Assembly: GCA_049512335.1 (NCBI GenBank)
Contig: JBEKXE010000140.1
Coordinates: forward strand, 1 to 11,455
DNA length: 11,455 nucleotides
Direction: 5' to 3'
Source: Lustribacter sp049512335
GTDB taxonomy: Bacteria; Vulcanimicrobiota; Vulcanimicrobiia; Vulcanimicrobiales; Vulcanimicrobiaceae
How positions within the stretch are numbered: the first letter of the stretch is position 1; the number at the start of each line of letters is the position of its first letter. The position numbers and the translations under genes are program-made. The notes below the pieces were generated by a model. That model was not told the DNA's origin and made no database searches. It was given only the letters and a program-made list of their open reading frames with translations. This document shows positions 7,601-11,455 of the stretch, one piece after another.

Positions 7601-7823
7601 GCGTGCGGTAGCCGTCGTAGCGGGCCAAGCCGCCTTGCGTGCCGATCCACAAGAAGCCCGCGCTGTCTTGCGCGATCGCCATGGCGGCCGCTTCGGGCAG
7701 CGTGCCCGTATCGGCACGTACGAAGACGGGGTCGGCGACGTTCTGCCAAGGCGAAGCCGCTACGGCCGCCCGGCCGGCGAGTGCAACTGCCGCGAACAGC
7801 AGCGAGAGCGCAACGGCACGCAC
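4647..7823 (-). CDS. Transmembrane diguanylate cyclase with periplasmic double beta-propeller and Y_Y_Y domain
   Basis: 1058 aa. In order: signal peptide (1-23, ending AVAA); fourteen Reg_prop-type repeats with the core LWIGTxxGLxRxD spaced 41-48 residues (58 to about 659), enough for two seven-bladed propellers; a Y_Y_Y immunoglobulin-like domain (about 700-775, FSALDYAGPLNLRYEYKLDG); one membrane helix (785-801); a short coiled-coil linker (803-838); and a GGDEF domain (840-1018). The active-site motif GGDEF is intact at 932-936. RESD at 923-926 lies exactly five residues before it, which is the c-di-GMP inhibitory I-site. This organisation is that of a one-component version of hybrid two-component propeller sensors, turning a periplasmic signal into cytoplasmic c-di-GMP. 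The GTG start at 7823 gives the signal peptide its usual place and leaves 17 bases after the SBP stop; the open frame to 8132 only overlaps that gene. It is the last gene of the methionine-synthase-like/SBP/sensor operon. The signal is unknown. Confidence 0.9.
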   Translation of the reverse strand: MRAVALSLLFAAVALAGRAAVAASPWQNVADPVFVRADTGTLPEAAAMAIAQDSAGFLWIGTQGGLARYDGYRTRSFLPNAGDPAALPDGYVRTLLPDANGGVWIGSSSNGLVHFDAATETFHTWRPDPAGRTGPRSAAVDALAVAAGSRLWVGGDGGLGLFDPVASRFAPVALAARGPQPVVWSLLVDRAGTVWAGSQDGLYYRSPHAATFHAFPLSASARLSTPVIYSLYEDHSGRVWAGSVNAVFVIDAARHTARVLESSTVDTGTLAPGQQWSVIEMTPGVMWVGTDAAISIVDARTLAVRRVEADPKNPGGLSAGRVLQFLRDRSGLVWLANHVGGLEAYNPGSRGLYELSNTRPEIGFGEQGAPALLAQSGDRLWAGGFNGRLAEFHAPSVSSTVMQLPNGAAVQTLAAGTGGTLWIGSTGGLCRLDPGASAVRCPQTPSQLAGASIYAILEDGGRLWIGGSSGLLVEDLATSRVTPFPPPGSGAHLSNSQVRALYLDRRRRLWVGTENGLDRLDPGGRIVHFAFSPGDPNSLGPGGITSLFEDRRGRMWAGAVGGPLDVLQDGPGGTTRIRHITVAEGLPHENVDGLAEDAGGQVWASTDRGIARIDPDTLRAQALGQADGVSEGAHWAGAVSRADDGTIFFGGLEAISIVAPGASSDWAYAPPIVVSALKLGRRDVPAWGVNHGGATVALPADARDIQVEFSALDYAGPLNLRYEYKLDGYDREWIDADAQHRVATYPHLSPGDYTLEVRGTNRLGIWSRHVFRLGVRALPAWNETWWFRVLAAALLVLAAYGAHRVRTTVLRRRQRELEATVEARTHELVEANLKLQELSLSDPLTGLRNRRFLTQHLEGDIAMTLRRYVDWLADPASGVPEDADVLFFLVDLDHFKVVNDRYGHHAGDLMLMQMRERLQEVFRESDFVVRWGGDEFLTVVRAGRRNEAGVIAERIREAVASRPFSLGGDQTMEASVSVGFAAFPFVPSAPDAVTWLQVVGLADHALYMAKQAGRNTWYGVAATGRTNPALLVRLENGIEELLRSGALEVVSRGTMAGA

Positions 7824-7840
7824 GCCGCTGCGGTGAGCTT

Positions 7841-8785
7841 CTACTTGCCGGAATCCCAAATGAGGTCGCTCGCCGTCAGCGGTTTGTCCAGCTGCGCGAA
7901 CGCGTACGCGGCGTCGAGCGGCGGCTGAACGTGCGCGGGGGTCAAGTCGGTCGATTGCGGCGCGCGGATCATGCCGGCAATTTGCTTCGGGTCGGACTTG
8001 GCATATTTCGCCAAAATCAGGGCCGATTGGTCCTGATGTGCGTTGGCCCACTTTGCCGCAGCGTAGATCGCCGCGGCAAAACGCCGGACGAGATCCGGAT
8101 GCGCCTGGGCCCAGGCGCGCGTCGTCGCCCACGCGCCGATGTTGAATTCCGGTGCGATCGAGTCCTCGGGCTTCGCATAGAGCCGGTCACCGGCGTCGCG
8201 GGCCGTCGTCGCCCACGGTTCGGTCAGCATCGCCGCGTCGATGCGGCCGGCTGCCAAACCGGCGATCGCCTCGGGATAGGGAAGCTCGAGCATCCGAACT
8301 TTCTTGAAGTCGGCGCCGTTCTGGGTCAGCCACTTCTTCAGGCCGAGCGTGGCCAGGTCGTTGAGCGACGCGACGGAGATCGTCTTGCCTTCGAGATCGC
8401 GCGCCGTGTGCAGCGGCGACGTTTTCGTAACGTACACCGCCGTCGTCGCCGCGTGCGTGGAGTAGAGGCCGCCGCCGGCGATCACGGTGAGCGGAACGCC
8501 GCGTTCGAACGCCGTCGCGATGGAAACGAGGTTCGTTGCTGCGACATCGCCGCTGCCGCCGGCCAGCGCGGTCGCCACGGCGCCGCCGTTGGCCAGCGTC
8601 GTGATCTCGACGTCCAATCCGGCCGCTTTGAAAAACCCCTGATCCAGCGCGAAGTATCCGCCGGCATAGAGATCGATCGGGACCGCGAGAACGTGAATCG
8701 CGCTCGCATCGTCGGCGCGCACCGGCAGACCGACGGCCAGCATGGCTAGGACGAGCGCGAGCGAGCGCAACAGGCGGCAGCGCAC
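7841..8785 (-). CDS. ABC transporter substrate-binding protein, SsuA/TauA/ThiY-like
   Basis: 314 aa. A Sec signal peptide (about 1-24, ending PVRA) without a lipobox Cys predicts a soluble periplasmic protein. The mature part shows the NMT1/THI5 layout. IHVLAVPIDLYAGGYFALDQ is followed by GFFKAAGLDVEI. LAGGSGDVAATN and DLEGKTISVASLNDLATLGL come next. The second lobe has the hinge-side GRIDAAMLTEPWA. Family members bind aliphatic sulfonates, taurine, pyrimidine precursors, nitrate or bicarbonate; the ligand here cannot be predicted. The GTG start at 8785 lies three bases after the TAG of the methionine-synthase-like gene, so coupling is likely. The next gene downstream is a diguanylate cyclase sensor, not a permease or ATPase, which is unusual for an importer SBP. 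The C-terminal part (AAKWANAHQDQSALILAKY; SDLIWDSGK) closely parallels the SBP at the right edge, so the two are probable paralogues. Confidence 0.9.
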   Translation of the reverse strand: MRCRLLRSLALVLAMLAVGLPVRADDASAIHVLAVPIDLYAGGYFALDQGFFKAAGLDVEITTLANGGAVATALAGGSGDVAATNLVSIATAFERGVPLTVIAGGGLYSTHAATTAVYVTKTSPLHTARDLEGKTISVASLNDLATLGLKKWLTQNGADFKKVRMLELPYPEAIAGLAAGRIDAAMLTEPWATTARDAGDRLYAKPEDSIAPEFNIGAWATTRAWAQAHPDLVRRFAAAIYAAAKWANAHQDQSALILAKYAKSDPKQIAGMIRAPQSTDLTPAHVQPPLDAAYAFAQLDKPLTASDLIWDSGK

Positions 8786-8788
8786 CGT

Positions 8789-9955
8789 CTAAACGCCGCC
8801 CCACACGCGGGTGGCGATGTCGACGAGGTGTTGCAGTTTGGCGCGCTGCTGATCGGCGCTGATCGGGTTCCCGCCCACCGAGCTCGCGAAGCCGCACTGC
8901 GGACACAAGGCCAGCTGATCGAGCGGCGCGATACGCGCGGCTTCCTCGATGCGCCGCACGACGTCGTCGGCATTTTCGAGCACCGGCGTCTTACTGGAAA
9001 CGAGGCCCAGCGCCGCCACCTTTCCTTTGGGCAGGAAACGCAGCGGTTCGAAGCCGCCGGCACGCGCCGTGTCGTACTCGAGAAAGTAGCCGTCGACGTC
9101 GATGCCGTTGAACAGCACCTCGGCCACCGGGTCGTAGGCGCCTTCGGCCGCCCAGTTGCCTTCACGGTTGCCGCGGCACTGGTGCATCGTAAAGGTCACG
9201 CCGGCCGGGCGGCCGGCCAACACGGCGTTGATCTTCTCGGCGTAGGTGTGCAGCAGTTTGTCCGGATCCTCGCCCCACGAGCGCACGTACTCGCGATGTA
9301 CGGGATCGCACAGAAACGGCAAGCTCGTGTCGTCGAATTGGATGTAGGTTGCACCGGCCGCCGTCAGCGCTGCGATCTCCGCGCGATACGCGGCCACCAT
9401 GTCGTCCCACACCCCCGCCGGATCCGGATAGGCGCTCTTCGAGATGTTGGACGGATCGCCGATGTAGTAGTGCACGTTGCTGGGCGCCGGCAGCGTCACT
9501 TTCGGAACCGCCTTGGTGTGCGCTTTGAGGAACTCGAACGCGCGGACCGTCGAACTCGGCCGCCAGCGGATCTTGTCGACGACCTTCAGCTGCGAGAAGC
9601 CTTGCGTCGGCCCGTCTTTATTGCGCCACGGGATTCTGGTGTTGCCGGTGCGGTCGGCCTCGAAGCCTTCCCAGCCCAAGACCAGCTCGAGCCACCAGCT
9701 GCGCCGCCGCAGCTCGCCGTCGGTGACCGCCCGCAATCCGACCCCTTCCTGCATCTCGATCAGATCGAGGACGCAGCGGTCCTCGACGGCGCGCAGTTCG
9801 GCCGAATCGTGCGGTCCGAGATTCGAGAGCGGGGTTTGCGGACCGAGATACCGGTCGCGCGCTTCTTTGAGCGCGGCGGGGCGCAATAGGCTGCCGACGT
9901 GGTCGGCGCGGAACGGGGGCTGGGTCCGCCGTGCGGTGAGCGTAGTCGATGACAT
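8789..9955 (-). CDS. Cobalamin-independent methionine synthase family protein (MetE C-terminal-like, YxjG/YxjH type)
   Basis: 388 aa, the size of stand-alone MetE catalytic-domain proteins and about half of full MetE. Seen: PFRADHVGSLLRP at 14-26, the typical opening; VTDGELRR at 78-85; YIQFDD at 204-209; and the zinc set His258 and Cys260 (FTMHQCRGN), Glu293 (FLEYD) and Cys354 (CPQCGF), all in family positions. In MetE this zinc activates a thiol for methylation from a methyl-folate. In stand-alone versions the methyl donor and acceptor are often unproven, so a role as an S- or other methyltransferase on an imported compound is equally possible. It is cytoplasmic. The ATG at 9955 is chosen because the conserved opening follows at once; no good ribosome site is seen. 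It is first in the tight operon with the SBP and the diguanylate cyclase, and divergent from the formyltransferase-like gene. I saw no SAM riboswitch in the 88 bases upstream. Confidence 0.88.
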   Translation of the reverse strand: MSSTTLTARRTQPPFRADHVGSLLRPAALKEARDRYLGPQTPLSNLGPHDSAELRAVEDRCVLDLIEMQEGVGLRAVTDGELRRRSWWLELVLGWEGFEADRTGNTRIPWRNKDGPTQGFSQLKVVDKIRWRPSSTVRAFEFLKAHTKAVPKVTLPAPSNVHYYIGDPSNISKSAYPDPAGVWDDMVAAYRAEIAALTAAGATYIQFDDTSLPFLCDPVHREYVRSWGEDPDKLLHTYAEKINAVLAGRPAGVTFTMHQCRGNREGNWAAEGAYDPVAEVLFNGIDVDGYFLEYDTARAGGFEPLRFLPKGKVAALGLVSSKTPVLENADDVVRRIEEAARIAPLDQLALCPQCGFASSVGGNPISADQQRAKLQHLVDIATRVWGGV

Positions 9956-10043
9956 GCGCGCGCCGTTCGCCCGCGATGTATCCGACGCCTCGGCATGGAA
10001 GCTGCCGTCCCGTGGAGTTTACGCCGGGTTGGGGTCCGTAAGC
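9956..10043. promoter_or_regulatory. Divergent intergenic region, presumed promoters for both sides
   Basis: These 88 bases separate the leftward methionine-synthase-like operon from the rightward formyltransferase-like gene, so both promoters should lie here. I could not place -35/-10 boxes or a riboswitch fold with confidence. A G-rich stretch at about 10026-10034 could be the ribosome site for the GTG at 10044. Confidence 0.4.
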
Positions 10044-10544
10044 GTGCGCATCAAGCTGTTCGGCACCGGACCGATCTACGATGAAACGCGCGCGATCTGC
10101 GAGCGCCGCGGGCACGCGATCGTCGACGAACGGCCGTACGAATTGATCGTCCTAGCCAACGTCACGCGCATCTTGAAAGCACCCGAGATCGCCGAAGCGG
10201 GCCTGGGCGTGCTGTGCTTTCACCCCAGCCTCTTGCCACGCCACCGCGGCGGCGACGCCGTGTACTGGACGTTCAAGATGGGCGACACGGAGACCGGCGT
10301 GACGTGGTTCTGGGTCGACGAAGGCATCGATACCGGGCCGATCGCGATCGCCGGGAAGGTGCCGATCCCGCCCGCGAGTTCGCCCGGGAAACTCTACTAC
10401 GAGACGCTCGTGCCGCTGGGTGCGCGGCTGTTCGACGAATTGCTCGCGCAGCTCGAGCGCGGCGAGCGCCCGAGCACCGTGCAAGACGAATCGCAAGCGA
10501 CCTACGAACCGCTGCGGCCACCCAAGCCGAAGCCTCCGGCCTAG
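10044..10544 (+). CDS. Small formyltransferase-fold protein, resembling the 10-formyl-THF hydrolase domain of FDH
   Basis: 166 aa; methionyl-tRNA formyltransferases are about 310. The hallmark is FHPSLLPRHRGGDAVYWTFK followed by MGDTETGVTWFWVDEGIDTGPI. The catalytic His (60) and Asp (96) of the family are present, but the usual Asn two before the His is Cys58. The hydrolase domain of 10-formyltetrahydrofolate dehydrogenase also departs from Asn there. The C-terminus (QDESQATYEPLR, about 147-158) matches the QxxxxATYE pattern that ends that domain. So a folate formyl hydrolase, or a formyl transferase on a small substrate, is more likely than tRNA formylation. The N-terminal Rossmann part is about 40-45 residues shorter than usual, and the C-terminal tRNA-binding domain is absent. 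The start is GTG 10044 (VRIKLFGTGP, the first strand); TTG 10029 is an alternative, and no in-frame ATG exists nearby. It is convergent with the next SBP gene, seven bases apart. Confidence 0.8.
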   Translation: MRIKLFGTGPIYDETRAICERRGHAIVDERPYELIVLANVTRILKAPEIAEAGLGVLCFHPSLLPRHRGGDAVYWTFKMGDTETGVTWFWVDEGIDTGPIAIAGKVPIPPASSPGKLYYETLVPLGARLFDELLAQLERGERPSTVQDESQATYEPLRPPKPKPPA

Positions 10545-10551
10545 CTGCGCG

Positions 10552-11455
10552 TCAGCCTTGCCAGATCAAGTCGGCGGCCGGCACCGGATCCATGCCGCCG
10601 TACTTGACGGCGAGGTCGATCACCGGCTGCAGCAGCGCCGCCGTCACCTTCGTCTCACCGTAGGTCGTGCGCACCATCTTGGCCGCGACGTCGGGCGTGA
10701 TCTTGGTGTACTTCAAGATGATCGCTTGCGTGTCGGCGTGGTTGGCGTTAGCCCACTTGGCGATCTTCAGCATCGTGCTCTGTAAGCGGCGCGCGGTGTC
10801 GGCGTTCGCTTGCAGCCACGCCGGGGTTGCAAACCAGCAGGTCGCCACGTAGCGCCGGCCGACAGACGACGAGGCGTTGCCGAGAATGCGGATCTGCCCC
10901 GCGGTAACCGCGACGGTCGTGAACGGTTCGGCGAAGATCGCCGCCGCGACGCGACCGCTCTCCACCGCGACGCCCATCTCCGGAAACGGAATCTCGATCA
11001 GCTTCACGGTCTTGATGTCGCCGCCGTTCTGATCGATCCAGGCCTGCATCTCGTATTGGGTGAGATCGCGCAGGCCGTTGACGGCCACCGTCGCACCGTT
11101 GAGATCGGCGCCGGACTTGATGGCCGAATTCTTCGCCACCCCGATCACGTTGGTCAGCGCCGGACCGCCGGCTTCGAACGCCGGCGCGATCACCCGGAAT
11201 TCGAGGCCGCGCAGATGCGCTTGGGCGACCGGGATGATGCTGCCGTAGCCGATCTCGAGCGCGTTCCCGGCCACCGCCGACGCCAGCTGCGCCGTGTTGT
11301 TCATGACCGTGATCTTGACGTCGAGCCCGGCGTCCTTGAAAAAGCCGTGGTCGACGCCGTAGAACGGCTCCGCCGAACCGTCGGCCCCCATCGTGCCCAG
11401 CTGCAACGGTGTCGGATCGGCGCCGCGGGCAACGCCGGGGACTCCCAACGTCGTG
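10552..11455 (-). CDS. ABC transporter substrate-binding protein, NMT1/THI5-like (partial, 5' end outside window)
   Basis: 301 codons plus stop are in the window. The frame is open to the right edge, where the visible residues TTLGVPGVARGAD look like the end of a signal peptide, so only part of the leader is missing. The family pattern is clear: GVDHGFFKDAGLDVKI, then ASAVAGNALEIGYGS, SGADLNGATVAVNGLRDLTQ, and the second-lobe GRVAAAIFAEPF. A TTG at 11448 could be read as a start but would cut the leader in half, so I treat the gene as partial. It shares KWANA(N/H), an ILxKYxK stretch, AxMxR and a C-terminal ADLIW with the SBP at 7841-8785, indicating paralogues of one recent family. The ligand is unknown; transport partners, if any, lie outside the window. 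Confidence 0.88.
   Translation of the reverse strand, partial: TTLGVPGVARGADPTPLQLGTMGADGSAEPFYGVDHGFFKDAGLDVKITVMNNTAQLASAVAGNALEIGYGSIIPVAQAHLRGLEFRVIAPAFEAGGPALTNVIGVAKNSAIKSGADLNGATVAVNGLRDLTQYEMQAWIDQNGGDIKTVKLIEIPFPEMGVAVESGRVAAAIFAEPFTTVAVTAGQIRILGNASSSVGRRYVATCWFATPAWLQANADTARRLQSTMLKIAKWANANHADTQAIILKYTKITPDVAAKMVRTTYGETKVTAALLQPVIDLAVKYGGMDPVPAADLIWQG

Noticed and set aside
7824..8132. N-terminal extension of the propeller sensor up to 8132
   Set aside because: The extra 103 residues overlap the SBP gene, lack structure and would bury the signal peptide; GTG 7823 fits better.
9956..10043. SAM or cobalamin riboswitch upstream of the methionine-synthase-like gene
   Set aside because: The region is only 88 bases and shows no recognisable S-box or B12-box core.
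1..11455. tRNA, rRNA, CRISPR arrays, insertion sequences or phage genes
   Set aside because: None was seen; the window is uniform in composition and filled with ordinary metabolic and sensory genes.

Overview
This is 11.5 kb of very GC-rich, densely packed bacterial chromosome. All genes share the same strong G/C bias at third codon positions. There is no RNA gene, insertion sequence, integrase or CRISPR array. The many secreted substrate-binding proteins, the thiosulfate-dehydrogenase-like cytochrome and the periplasmic-propeller diguanylate cyclase point to a free-living, probably aerobic or facultative environmental bacterium with a cell envelope that exports proteins. The phylum cannot be fixed from the sequence alone; an uncultivated high-GC lineage such as Eremiobacterota is only a guess.

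Layout, left to right. (1) A 5' fragment of a substrate-binding protein (SBP) gene runs leftward out of the window (1-569). It is divergent, over only 40 bp, from a rightward diheme cytochrome c of the TsdA type (610-1380). (2) A leftward group follows: a multi-pass membrane protein (start near 4416), then a luciferase-like flavin monooxygenase (2608-3747), then an M24 'pita-bread' protein (1389-2606). The last two are separated by one base and are probably translationally coupled. The M24 protein has lost four of the five metal ligands. (3) A second leftward group, very likely an operon, comprises a cobalamin-independent methionine-synthase-like protein (8789-9955), an SBP (7841-8785) and a large sensor (4647-7823). 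The sensor carries 14 propeller repeats, a Y_Y_Y domain, a transmembrane helix and a GGDEF domain. The gaps are 3 and 17 bases. (4) Divergent from that operon is a small formyltransferase-fold protein (10044-10544) resembling the hydrolase domain of 10-formyltetrahydrofolate dehydrogenase. (5) A third SBP, converging on it, runs in from the right edge (10552-11455).

How they may work together (inference). Three NMT1/THI5/SsuA-type SBPs in 11 kb, with no permease or ATPase alongside, suggest scavenging of small organic nutrients. The flavin monooxygenase, the thiosulfate-type cytochrome, the methionine-synthase-like methyltransferase and the folate-C1 hydrolase would fit sulfur- and one-carbon-containing compounds, but the substrate is not visible. 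The most interesting arrangement is the tight coupling of an SBP with a periplasmic-propeller diguanylate cyclase. It suggests that a scavenged ligand, or the loaded SBP itself, could be read out as cyclic-di-GMP.
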